From NCBI GenBank assembly GCA_026545765.1, contig CM048839.1, positions 60,385,677-60,449,676 on the forward strand: DNA of 64,000 nucleotides, in the 5' to 3' direction. The notes under the pieces are model-generated. The model had not been told where the DNA came from and did not search any database. It saw only the letters and a list, made by a program, of their open reading frames with translations. Each line of letters opens with the position of its first letter. Within the stretch, counting starts at the first letter, position 1. This DNA comes from Plantago major. Lineage: Eukaryota; Streptophyta; Magnoliopsida; Lamiales; Plantaginaceae. Shown one piece after another: positions 53,475-64,000 of the stretch. The position numbers were made by a program, and so were the translations under genes.

Positions 53475-56400
53475 TTAGAACATAGGAGAGTCCAAGCTCC
53501 AAGAGAGTATTCCAATGTTACTAGTCTTCAAGTCTTCAGAAACACAACTTGGGTTCAGATACCTCAAGTTCTTCAGCACCCTTTCTGGATCAGTTGACAT
53601 GATCATCCACTTTTCTGCATTCTTGGACATAGTCATAAAGAAACCTTCTGATAGAGGGCTCTGTCTTTCTGGATAAGTCACATATTTCATGGTAACTCTT
53701 ACCAAGCTTGTGATTCTTCTGCAGAAAATGTTTGACCTGTATACTTTCCTGCACCTGCATGGTCTACTAAATGAGATAGGTTGAAATACTTGTATATTTC
53801 TTCCAGATAGTGTATATCATCTAGGTATTCATCCAATCTCATATAGAATGACTCATAGGTTGAAACACCTAGTTTGTTCTTCCTGCTGTAGCTACCATCC
53901 AGTTATCTTACCTTGTGTTCATCATCAGGTTTTGGGTAAGGACAGGCAAAAGAAAGATCCATCTTTCTGGCTTCATTCCTCTTTTCTACTTCAAAGTTTA
54001 ACCAGGCATGAAGGTGCTCATTTTTTAGCAATTCTGGCTTGCCTTCTCTCCATTTCAGGATCTGGTTGAGGATGGGAGTTGGAAACTTATCATTGACAAG
54101 TAGATGTTGTAGTTCCAGAATCCAATACCCTCTCTTGTTCAGAATGCACCTATATGAAGATTCTTCATTACTAGTCTTCATATACTCAATGTGGGCATCA
54201 GTTGGCCTTTCTTGATGTGTTTCAATGTTTATTCTGCCAAACTGGAAATCCCTTCTTGCTTTTCTGTTTGGTGGCCTTCTGTCAGGAGATCCTCTAACCC
54301 TTTCTTCACCTTGCCATTGTCTTTGGTGGATGTTCCTTGTATTGACTTGGTATTTCCAGAAGGAGTTCTGGCTGCTAAGGGCTTTGCTGCCAGAGGAGGT
54401 TGTCAAGTAGTTGCTTGTCTCCTTTTCTTGTGAAGTGGATGTTCATCAGAATCATCCTCATCATCATTGTAGTCCAAAATTGGAGATTTGCAGCTTTCTT
54501 GGCCTCTTACTTCTCCTTCTTCCTTTTCTTTTTCTTCAGAAGTCTTCTTCTCTTCTGAGATTCTAAGGGACTTGGTTCCCCTAGTGACCATACTTCTCAT
54601 TTTCCGTCAAGTTGATCTGGAACAACTTCTTCAGCAAGGGTGTCTCCAGAGGTGTCCTTAATGACAAGTTGACTTGAGGAGGGAGGATTTGATTGTTTTC
54701 TTTTTCTTCCTCTGCCTTTCTAAGGCATCTCTTCTTCCCCCTTAGTCATGAATGACTGACTCATGATAGCATAAGCTTCAGAGAGAGTTTCAAAGTTTTT
54801 CGGGAGATTGTTGTGCACCCTGACTAATTCTTGAAGTTCTTTCTTCAGCTCGTTGTTCTGCCTAACCAGTTCCTGCTCCTTTCTGTTGAGCTATTCAAGC
54901 GGTCTTAGGATGGCGTTGCTTTATGGACAAAGCATGGGTTTTCATTCAATGATGCATTAGCATTGTTACAATCCTCATCCCTGACCAACCCTAGGTCTTT
55001 CTGAGAGAGAGCGATGCTGGTTGCTCTGTTGAGTAAAGCAGCAGCCAAAGGCTCTTTTGGTGTCTTCTGGGACGGTTTTTAGCACTTCTGTGTCTTGGGC
55101 AACTAGTGTCTTTCTGAGTTCTAAAAAGACACTGTTCCTTGCACGGTGCTCTTCACTTCTTGAACTACTTGGTGCAGAGAATATATGAGGACCAAGTAGG
55201 GCTCTTTTGTGCTGAGTGACAAATCTCTCATCTTCTGCTTCAGTGATCAAGTTGTGGGTTTCAGCATCACTGTCATAATCTTTTTCTTGGATTGTTTGCA
55301 GATTGGCAATCTTCTTCTGCTTTCCATCAAGTGTGCTGACCTTCTGAGAAGATGTAGAAGGTCTTTCTGATGCAGTCGCAGCATCATGCTCTTCATCATC
55401 ATTGTCATCCATTGCATCTATTTCAGCAGCTCTGACAACAATGGCATTCTTCAAATTTCATTGCTCATCTAGGAGTGCCAATTCTTTGGCATTAGCTTCT
55501 TCGAGCTTTTTGATTTTGGCTTCCTTTTCATCAACAAGAGCTTGAGTCTCAATGTTGATTCTCTTCTCTTCTTCCAATACCTTTCTGAGTTGTTCAATCC
55601 TAAACTCAGCAGCTGAAATTTCTTTTATGTCATCATTGTGTTCAGCTTGTTGGGTATCTTGATGAGACTTGGAATGTGATGATGATGGAGCTTTCTGAGC
55701 AATTGAGGGAGTAGCCTTTTCTCCACTCTCTTTGCTAGCTTTCTGAATCCCGCCTTGTCCAGGGGATCATCATCATCATCACTCTTGTTCTTTGTTTCTT
55801 GGTTTGGATGTTCAGAGGGAGGTTCTTGATAATTATTTTCGTCCATCTCCTCATCATCTTCTGAAACCAGGTTGATCACATTTGGGAATGTAATCATCCT
55901 CCCATTAACTTCTTCTTGTTCAGCAGGATAAGTAGTGAGCTTGCTGGGCAAGGCAGGATGGGTAACGATCTGCTCTTGGTTTTGAGCATCCGCAGACTTG
56001 AAATCTGCTATAAGTCTTTGTGCTACTCCATGAATGAAGTCTTCATGCATTAGAGTGGCAAATGAGTAGGACTCTGTAGGGAACAATGCATGGATATAAT
56101 CCTCCAGATTTAGGGCAATTGCTCTCTTTTCTGGGACATCGATTACTCTGGCTACTTGTAAAGGTCACCTTTACGAGTTTACGCCATTGTCCAAGCACTT
56201 GAGATGTTTCTTTAAGGTGTGCTTCGAAGGCCTTGAGTAAATCAATCGGCACTAAACTTTGAGCACGAAGAAAGTGTTCAAGTTAGTTTTGTTCAAACCA
56301 CTTGTGTTAGTATACGTGTAAGTGAGCTTCGAGCATACATGTAGAAACACTAGGCTCATCTGCTTGGATTTTTACTTGCTTGGGCACAGAGGCCTCAGAT

Positions 56401-58155
56401 ACTTTGATGTGAGGAGAAGTTTTATCCTCATCAACCTTTCTTTCTGCTTGAACTTCCAAGTGAGGAAGCTCAGTAGCAAGTTCCTCAGAAACCTTGGGGG
56501 TTTCTGGCACCTTTTCTGCAGATACTGCTTGTTCAGCAGTTTTAGTTTCTTTTGGAGGAGATGACACAACTGTTTCTCCATCCAATTGTTCTTCTGACTG
56601 AGCCTGTAAGGAACCTGTTCAAGAACAGGGTTTTCTTCAGCAATATTAAATGCTGGCATTGTGAATGTGGAAGCAATGGCAACATCTTCCATCATTCTAT
56701 CTTCCTCACCCATGCCTTCTTCTTCCTGCTGGGCAGAGGGGCTCTTGTCTTTCTGAAGAGCTGAGCTTGAAGCTCCTCCATGGGTCTCATACTTGAACCT
56801 TTTGAGTACTTTTGCAAGTACTTCATCATCCTCAGAATCACTATTCTATGTTGGTGCAGACCCATCTATGATATTTCTATCATCTTTTGAGAGTTCTGGA
56901 GCATTCTGGTTCAGGACTCTTACGGGATTCTGGATTTTCCTTTCTGAGCGTCCAACATCTTCTGAGACCTTGTCTCCAGAAGGTTGTGCCTCTTGTATGA
57001 TTAGGGGATTGGAGGCTCTCTTGCTATGAGTTCTCTTTCTCTTGGCAACTAGAGGTTTAGCTTTGGCTTGCTTAGAGACCTCCTCACCTTGTCAGCTTTT
57101 CTTCTTCTTCGCTTTCCGAAAAGCGTTCTCGAAGAAGTTTCTCCTTTTCTTCAAAAGCGTGTCTGAAAAGGGAGTTGGTGACTGGGATTTCCTACCTCTC
57201 TCTGAGAGTGATTCCCATTGTTTCCAGAATGTAACAGATCCTGAGACCAAAGTGCATATTGGCCTTTGGCTCAGCAAGGCTATTGATGATTTTGGGCTCA
57301 AATTCCTCAATATGTCCAAGGAATTTGTTGAAGGCGTACTTCCCCCAATTGAAGTGGGTTTCCTGCCCTTCATGCTTCTTGTTCAGAAGATGCATCATCA
57401 TCCATCTCTCCATGCTTATCTGGTCTACTCCACCTTTGTTGCCATCAAAGCAACGGACCAGAATAAGAGCTAAAGTACTCCAAGTGTTCGAGATGACTAG
57501 TTCTGATGGCCTTCAGAACAAAGTCTCCTGGGCAACCTTTTGCATTTTCTAACTGGATTGCTTCAAATAGCTCTTTGATGCCTTGAATCATGGAAGCGTC
57601 CTTGATGTTGATGTCTTACTATTGTGGTAGCCGAAATGGCGGATTCCCCTGCTACATTCTGCGTACTATTGACCAACAAAGACAAATCTTTTCCGGTCTG
57701 GTCAGTATCCAAATGTTCCTCGATTTTTCAATCGGAATATCTTGCAGAAAGTCTTGCAGTCTAGAACAATTTCTTGTCCTTGGACTTCAGTCTGCATGTA
57801 TTTTTCTTCTTCATCATTCACAACTTTTGTGAAGATTTTGGAGTTGCTATAGAACTCAAAGACATCCAAAGGTGGATAGTCCACTGGGTGCAGCAGATAG
57901 AAGCTTGTAGATATGGGAATTCTTCAGCATTCCCAATATCAGTTTTCTTTCTGGTTTTGAAGATATAACTGCTGGTACATATCTCTTTACTAGAAAGGCT
58001 CCCCAATTCATTTTGTGTTTAGGGTTCCAGTCCGATGGGGTAAACTTTCCCATAAGGCGTTTATTCAACACCTTAAGTTCCTTTCCTCCTTGCTTTTCAG
58101 CAGGAGCAGAGGATGTTGCCTTAGGGTTCTTGGTGGTCATCTTCTTGGGTGCCAT
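53475..58155 (-). pseudogene. SIRE-B extra gene after pol, multiply frameshifted
   Basis: ATG at 58155 (MAPKKMTTKNPKATSSAPAE). The N-terminal domain is broken near 57860 and 57600, then follow the acidic tail (57060-56600), VSE-rich module (56585-56320), MFPTESYSFATLMHEDFIHG block (56086), coiled coil (55454-54980), basic segment (54600-54403) and C-terminal domain (54406-53903). Compared with SIRE-C, about 440 bp between exon 1 and intron 1 are missing: NPVLEQVP runs into the end of intron 1 near 56610. Intron 2 is precisely absent at about 56450. The spacer around 56240-56330 is also rearranged. Confidence 0.82.
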
Positions 58156-59219
58156 CTCTTATATAGAGTTTAGAGTGAGTGTTTTTCAGATGAATATTGC
58201 ACAATTAATCGAGATTAGTCTATCTTTTCAGAAGACTAAGCACAAGAAGTTGAGTTTTGCAGAAATCTTGAGAGATTTTGCTATTTTGATGCAAGTTTGA
58301 AACTTTTAGAATTGGTAAAAGTGTTTGTCTTTTCAGGCATAGGCATTATTCAGGCAGAAGAAGCACTAAATTGGGGGAAAAAAAAAAAAGCATTTATGAA
58401 AAGTATGGAATCTTGGATTACTAATTGGTCGAATACTGGTCAATCCGAAATTTTTTGTTGAAGCTATTCTATCTAATTTTTTTTATAGAAAGTTTGAATG
58501 AATTTATATAGCAGACAAAATGTACATAGATACAACATACATATAGCTGAATATGAATGCGTGTCTTTGCATCTGCATAGGCGTGGTACGTCCTTTGTAC
58601 TTCATTAAATGTGTAGTGGGCCATGTCTACATTTCTCTACAGACATTACTTGCTTTGTTTTGATCTCACCCGTTGAGATCAAACGTTTATTCATCAAGGG
58701 CTTATATTGAATATCTTGTAATGATATCAATCAACAAATGGTAATATGCCGACTTGATGGATTTTTAATATGCTACATTCATTGTGTCACTTAGTAAAGA
58801 GTAGGAACACTTAATCGTTTGAACTTATCATTCTGAGTGTCAAGTCCTTATCTATATATTGTTTATCATGAAAATGGTAAAAATACAAGACATTGCACAT
58901 GTTTGACTTTCAGAACTTATACTTTTTGGGCTTTGTGTGTCCATTTCTCTTTATGACTAAATAGCTTCAATTCAAGTGTCAGAAGCTTCAGTCGTTTGAA
59001 TGTATTTGTCCCACTCTCAGTAAGTAAGTTCTAGTTTTATTTACTTATTAAGTGTGTACCGACCTTTGCCTTTCTGGATACCCGTTCCAGAAATGTTTTG
59101 TCTTTCTGAGTATTGCTACTCAGAAACCTTTGCATCACTTCTTATCAACTTGGCTTTCTGAGAACCTGTTCTCAGAGGCCTACTCACTTATTCAGCCTTT
59201 AGAGATTCAGGACAATTTT
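58156..59219 (-). other. SIRE-B spacer between pol and the extra gene
   Basis: Non-coding, collinear with 21392-20454 of SIRE-C. It carries the three-hairpin array at 59176-59071 and an extra AT-rich block of about 170 bp (roughly 58337-58503, with a 12-base A run) not present in SIRE-C. Confidence 0.6.
59071..59176 (-). ncRNA. Three stem-loop array after pol, SIRE-B copy
   Basis: Same order and stems as in SIRE-C: H1 59157-59176, H2 59103-59126, H3 59071-59093, all perfectly paired. The loop of H2 differs by one base (sense AGCAAT versus AGCAAC), and the stems have no change. Confidence 0.6.
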
Positions 59220-61185
59220 TCATTCCTTAGGCAACTCCATTAATCCAAGATTATGTCTTAAGGTCAAGAACCGGCTTTCTTGTAAGGGCTTAGTGAAGAA
59301 ATCTGCAAGTTGGTCTTCTGTGCCAATCTTGAGTATCTCTATATTGCCTTTCTCAACATGGTCTCTGATGAAGTGGTGTTTAACATCAATGTGCTTTGTT
59401 CTGGCATGGAACTTGGGGTTCTGTGTGATTGCAATAGCACTTGTGTTATCACAGAAAATTGGAGTTTTCTCTTCATTGAGTCCATAGTCTCTAAGTTGTT
59501 GTTGAATCCACAGAATTTGTGTTGCACAACAACGTGACAATATATTCAGCCTCTGTGGTAGAAGTTGCAATTGAGTTTTGTTTCTTGCTAAACCATGAGA
59601 TAAGTCTAGTTCCCAGAAACTGACAAGTTCCTGAGGTACTTTTCCTATCAAGCATTGATCCAGCATAATCAGCATCTGAGTAACCAGCCAAACTCAATCC
59701 ACTTTCTTAAGGATACCACAAACCTACATCTACTGTACCTTTCACATACCTTAATATTTTCATAGCAATGTTGTAGTGTGTTTGCATTGGATTTGTTTGA
59801 AATCTAGCACACACTCCAACTGCATATTGAATATCAGGTCTGCTTGCAGTAAGGTAGAGTAGTGAACCTATCAATTTCATATAATTGTGTTCATCAACAC
59901 TCTTATCTGATTCAGTATAGGTCATCTTGGTTCCTATGCTCATAGGTATCTTAGCATTCTTTTCAGAAGGCTTAACATTGAACTTTGTGAGCATGTATTT
60001 TGCATACTTTGTCTGACTAATGAATATTCCATCATTGAATTGCTTGACTTGCAATCCTAGGAAATAGTTCAATTCTCCCATCATGCTCATCTCGAATTTA
60101 CTTTTCATGAGATTTGCAAAGTCATCACAAAGTTGCTTGTCCTTAGATCCAAATATGATGTCATCAACATATACTTGAACTAAGAGTAGTTTCCCATCAT
60201 GGTTTAAAGTAAATAAAGTTTTATCAACTTCACCTTTCTTGAAACCACTTTCCAGAAGGTATTTAGCCAAAGTGTCGTACCATGCTCTTGGAGCCTGTTT
60301 CAGTCCATAAAGAGCTTTCTGTAGCTTATAGACCATTCTACTTTCTGAGGAAACTTCAAAGCCAGGTGGTTGTTCAACATAGACTTCCTCAGCAAGTTCA
60401 CCATTCAAGAATGCACTCTTGACATCCATCTGATAAACTTTAAAGTCTTTATGAGCTGCAAAGGCCAGAAAGAGTCTTATTGCATCCAATCTGGCAACTG
60501 GTGCATATGACTCATCAAAATCTAAACCTTCAGTCTGGGTGAATCCCTTGGCAACCAACCTTGCTTTGTTTCTGGTTATTTCACCAGATTCATTCATCTT
60601 GTTTCTGAAAACCCACTTAGTTCCAATCACAGATATTCCTTCTACAAATGGAACTAGTTTCCAGACATTGTTTCTCTCAAACTGATCCAACTTTTCTTGC
60701 ATTGCTGAGATCCAGTCTTGGTCTCTTAATGCTTCTTCTATAGTTTTTGGTTCGATGTTTGAGATAAAACATCCAAAGAGAGAGTTAGCATTTTCAGCTA
60801 TTGCTCTCCTAGTCCTAACACCTTGATTGATTGGTCCAATCACGTCTTTTGCAGGATGATCCTTGATCCATCTCATCATGGGTTTAGGGCTAGTAGGGTC
60901 AACATCTATGTGATCTGAATGTGAATCACTATGACTTGATACTTCTTCAGTATCTGTGACATTTTGCACCTCAGAAGGGCGGTGAATGTCTGACACTTGC
61001 TCAGTGTGAGAGCTTTCTGGGACATGCCTGTCAGAGAGGTCATTTCCAGAGTTAGCTCTCTGATGACCATCTTCAGTTTCCATTTCTGGAATTCTCATAG
61101 GAAATTCTTCATCATGTCTGAGAATCATCTGGTTGTTACTAGGCATTTCATGCTTTTCTTCGTTAGATACATCCTCTGTTTCCAC
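59220..61185 (-). pseudogene. pol: SIRE-B reverse transcriptase and RNase H
   Basis: A 492-residue open frame (61185-59707) covers the acidic spacer and RT with [49 protein letters not shown] and YVDD ([13 protein letters not shown]), and continues to [19 protein letters not shown]. RNase H (59697-59220; AGYSDADYAGSML, HARTKHIDVKHHFI, ADFFTKPLQE) is in a shifted frame, with a stop near 59707 and a small deletion near 59545 that removes part of the EAEYIAAG box. Confidence 0.95.
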
Positions 61186-61203
61186 AATGATGTTTTTCCT
61201 TTC

Positions 61204-62572
61204 TTAGAGTTCCTCTTCAGAATCCTTTATCATTAGTTCCTTGAACCTTTCTGAGAATTCATCAGCAAGGGGTGTTTTCTTGCTTCCTTCATAGAATACA
61301 ACATGAACTGATTCTTCAATCTTCTTTGTTCTTTTGTTGTAAACTCTGTAAGCTTTGCTATTCATAGAATAACCAAGAAACACACCTTCATCTGCCTTTG
61401 GTTGAAATGTTCTTAGATACTCTTTTCCATTGTTAAGAACAAAACATCTACAACTAAATACTTTTAGATGATTGATATTAGGGGGTCTACCAACCAAGAG
61501 TTCATAAGGGGTCTTGTCATGGTGTTTGTTTATCAAACATCTGTTCTAAGTGTAGCATGATGTGTTTACAGCTTCAACCCAATAAACTTCACTTATCTCA
61601 GTGTCAGCTAGCATTGTCCTTGCTGCTTCTTTAAGTGTTCTATTTTTCCTTTCTGCAACACCATTTTGTTGTGGTGTTCTTACAGAGGAAAGTTGGTGTT
61701 GTATACCTTTGCTGGTACAAAACTCCTTTATGTACTGGTTGACAAACTCAGTACCATGGTCTGTTCTGATTGTAGATACCTTGTCCTTTTTCATAACTTC
61801 AAGCTTATTCAGCAAGTTTGGTATCTCCACCCTAGCATCAGATTTGTGCTTCAGAAAGATAACCCAAGTGAATCTTGAGAAGTCATCTACAACAACAAGA
61901 CCAAACTTCTTTCCTGCATAACTAGTTACAGATGATTCAAAAAGATCCATCTGTAATAGTTGCAGTGGTCTAACACTAGAGTGTCTGATTTTGGACTTGA
62001 AAGAGATCTTAGATTGTTTCCCCATCTGACAGGCAGAACAGATACCATCCTTTCTGAAAGATGTTCTGGGAAGACCAACCACTAACTCTTTCTTGGCAAG
62101 TCTATTCAGAGTTTTGAAGTTCAAGTGACTCATTCTTTTGTGCCATAACCAGTGCTCTTCTGTGTGACCTGATTGACTCACCATGAGACATTCTTCAGTT
62201 GTGGCAGATGCCCAGTCAGCAACATAAAGACTGCCTTTCCGCCGAGCAACTAAGGTATGCCTTTGACTCATTGTCAATAAGTTTGCAATACTTTGCTTTG
62301 AATTTCACAGTAAATCCCTTGTCTGCAAACTGGCTCATGCTAAATAGATTATATTTCAAACCCTTAACATGTAATACGTCAGTGATAGTTAATGATCCTA
62401 ATTTGACGTTGCCAAATCCCAGAGAGGGGTTTAATTCTCCTCCAGCAAATCTGATGTCTTGTCCATTGTTGCAAGCTTTGTAATTGACCAGATTTGCTTT
62501 GTCTCCTGTCATGTGCTTTCCGCATCCACTATCAAATAGCCATTGAGCCTTAGTCCAAGAGGTGTTACGCAA
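61204..62572 (-). pseudogene. pol: SIRE-B protease and integrase
   Basis: Protease active site WLFDSGCGKHMTGDK at about 62540-62496. The frame break near 62270 falls between NESK and LVARRKGSLYVADWAS. Integrase (62277-61546) has HKRMSHLNFKTL, CSACQMGKQSK, MDLFESSVTS, IRTDHGTEFVNQ and QQNGVAERKNRTLKEA, so the DDE triad is complete. A stop near 61543-61545 interrupts after SCYT. The conserved KAYRVYNKRTKKIEES segment follows to 61204. Confidence 0.94.
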
Positions 62573-64000
62573 AAGCAGAAGCAGGAGTTAGGTTCTTGCT
62601 TCAGAGATAGAACCATTTAGACTAAACATTCTTCCAGTAGGAATCCACATTTTAGTGAATTTCTTGGGAGTTTGTTTTTGTCTAACTTGATCAGAAGGAG
62701 ATGCAATAAAATTAGTAATTTTGATCTCAATTTTCCTTCTTGTGGTGTTTCTAGGTGTTCCTTTTGGTGCTTCGGACCACAGGTTTCGGGATTGCTTTTC
62801 AGTAAACTTAGCCTTTCTGGCCAGGTTCCTTCTAGCTCTGGCATTCAGTTTTTCAGTGGCTTGAGATTTCTTCCACATTTGTCTATTGCTACGTGCAATA
62901 TCAGCCTTGCGCCATTGTTCTTGTCCTTCCTTATATTGTTGCAGAAGAACTTTTCCAATAGCACGATAGCCAATGCCATTTTGAACACCTTTGGCTTTCT
63001 GAATACGTTCTTCAGAAGCCTTACTAGTTTCTGCACCGTCTTTATTTTCATAAAATATGCATAGAGAATTTGCCTATTCCAGCAATTCTTCCTTTCCTAG
63101 TAATATAGCAATGTGGATGGTTACATGTCTGAGGGTTGTGTTTCTTTTCAAAAACCTCATCCACAAGTTTCTTGTGAACTTGTTGTTCTTTCACAGGTTG
63201 GGTTGTTACTCCTTTTCCTTTGTCAGCTACCCTAGCTTTCTGACCAATGCTATAGGTGGTTGAAGAACCATTCTGTTGACTTTTTACAAAGGTCAACCTT
63301 TCATCACTCTTCTTCAGAGGAGATGAATTACTCGATTGTTCATCGAGTCCAAGTCCACCTTTCTCAGAGGGATCTCTTAGATAGGATTGAACCTCAGTGA
63401 GAGTGTCACTAGCCTTTGCATAAGATTGGAAGGATAGCTCTTTCTTTCTGAGTTCTTCATTCTCAGAAAGCAGCTTCATCATTTTCTTGGTAAGTTCATT
63501 CAAGGCTAGTTTGTGAGAATTTTCCTTCTCAGATATCTGAGATTTCAGAAAGGCTATTTCAGCGTTCTTGTTTTCAGATACTCTGGTTAGCTTAGTAACC
63601 TCTTTTTCAAGAGTTTCTTTGCTTTCCTCTGGAATTCTGGTTTTGGATTGTGCTTCCAGAAATTCTTTCTCATAACGATCCAATTCACTCTTGACCAACT
63701 CCAGATCCTCAATTCCATCATCACTCTCATAGTACAGAAATTTTGAATTGTTAGTTACCTCATCAGCCATAAGACACATTTCAATGTTGGAGATGTCTGG
63801 ACCAGCAATCTCAGCAACTCCACACATTTCTTTCTTCTTAAGGCCGAAGTCAATTACATCGTGGGTGATTCCACACAATTCTGGTGATGGCAGGTTTGAG
63901 TCATCTGAATCTCCATCTTCAGAATCTGTCTCAAAGTCTAGAGCATCAAGTTGAATTTGAATCTTCTTCCTTTCTTCATCAAGAAGGCCCTTTGATTTCT
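62573..64000 (-). pseudogene. gag: SIRE-B gag C-terminal half, runs off window
   Basis: Minus-strand frames 63954-63048 (acidic region, then coiled coil LDRYEKEFLEAQSKTRIPEESKE and SEKENSHKLALNELTKKMM, then TRKGRIAGIGKFS) and 62878-62588 (basic, ending PTGRMFSLNGSISEART). It corresponds to 15700-17080 of SIRE-C. The zinc knuckle and N-terminal gag are beyond the right edge. Frames change near 63050 and 62850. Confidence 0.92.

Larger units (their letters stand above)
10050..64000 (-). mobile_element. Tat/Ogre-lineage Ty3/gypsy element hosting all later insertions
   Basis: Minus-strand pieces, after removing insertions, give gag C-terminus (45303-44958), protease-RT (44856-43193), gypsy RNase H (41888-41385), a second archaeal-type RNase H (41152-40934), integrase (40900-39452), a long 3' region with plus-strand genes, polypurine tract and 3' LTR. 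A dual RNase H plus an antisense ORF between pol and the 3' LTR is the hallmark of the Tat lineage (Ogre, Retand, Grande). The 5' LTR and gag N-terminus lie beyond the right edge. Pol has many stops. Confidence 0.85.
45309..64000 (-). mobile_element. SIRE-A: minus-strand Sirevirus, only 3' part visible, split by SIRE-B
   Basis: The 3' LTR is at 45309-46927. The polypurine tract is next to it (sense GATCAAAAAGGGGGAAATTT at about 46928-46947). The extra gene follows to 51739, where SIRE-B begins. Pol, gag and the 5' LTR must lie beyond the right edge. The LTR is longer (1619 bp) and clearly diverged from the SIRE-B/C type, but matches the solo LTR at 10601-12244. Confidence 0.9.
51740..64000 (-). 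mobile_element. SIRE-B: minus-strand Sirevirus nested in SIRE-A, 5' end off window
   Basis: 3' LTR 51740-53158, extra gene to 58155, pol 59220-62572, gag from about 62588 past the right edge. It is the same subfamily as SIRE-C and collinear with it throughout. It interrupts an exon of SIRE-A, so it inserted later. The left target copy is ACATT (51735-51739); the right copy is outside the window. Confidence 0.93.

Noticed and set aside
1..64000. CRISPR arrays, operons, ribosome binding sites, phage genes
   Set aside because: No direct-repeat/spacer array or prokaryotic gene layout is present. Composition, introns and all recognised proteins are plant-transposon type.

Overview
The window is intergenic DNA from a large plant nuclear genome, most likely a eudicot. 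It consists almost entirely of LTR retrotransposons nested inside one another. No host gene, rRNA, tRNA, CRISPR array or bacterial feature is visible. The assignment rests on plant-only lineages recognised from their proteins and priming sites: Athila (tRNA-Asp-like primer site), Tat/Ogre-type Ty3/gypsy (two RNase H domains and an antisense gene), and Sirevirus (SIRE/Maximus) Ty1/copia (initiator tRNA-Met primer site and an extra gene after pol).

Layout. (1) 1-8050: an Athila element on the minus strand (here Athila-1), with its 5' LTR at 6868-8050 and its env-like gene running off the left edge. (2) 8051-10049: AT-rich host DNA with a degenerate minisatellite. (3) From 10050 to beyond the right edge: a Tat-lineage element on the minus strand, with its 3' LTR at 10050-12705. 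Everything else sits inside it: a solo Sirevirus LTR (10601-12244), a complete plus-strand Sirevirus (SIRE-C, 13021-28264), a gag-protease-only Athila derivative (Athila-2, 32621-38530), a plus-oriented solo Athila LTR (41889-43192), and a minus-strand Sirevirus (SIRE-A, from 45309) that is itself split by another (SIRE-B, from 51740). Four insertions whose two ends are both visible have matching 5-bp target duplications (TATTG, ATAAG, GTCCC, ATTCC).

Host-element pieces, read right to left on the minus strand: Tat gag C-terminus (44958-45303), protease and RT (43193-44856), RNase H (41385-41888), a second RNase H (40934-41152) and integrase (39452-40900). Then come two plus-strand, promoter-like regions with antisense reading frames (28270-32117, and 32400-32620 continuing at 38536-39051), followed by the polypurine tract and the 3' LTR.

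All protein genes carry stops or frameshifts, so nothing here looks autonomously mobile now. Two Sirevirus observations stand out. First, the gene after pol is interrupted by short (about 80 bp) phase-0 introns that separate tandemly related, symmetrical exons. Second, the Sirevirus RNA appears to carry a set of conserved stem-loops (in the LTR and after pol) whose stems differ in sequence between repeats or subfamilies but stay complementary, including G-U pairs on the sense strand. These are the best candidates for an under-described system in this window.
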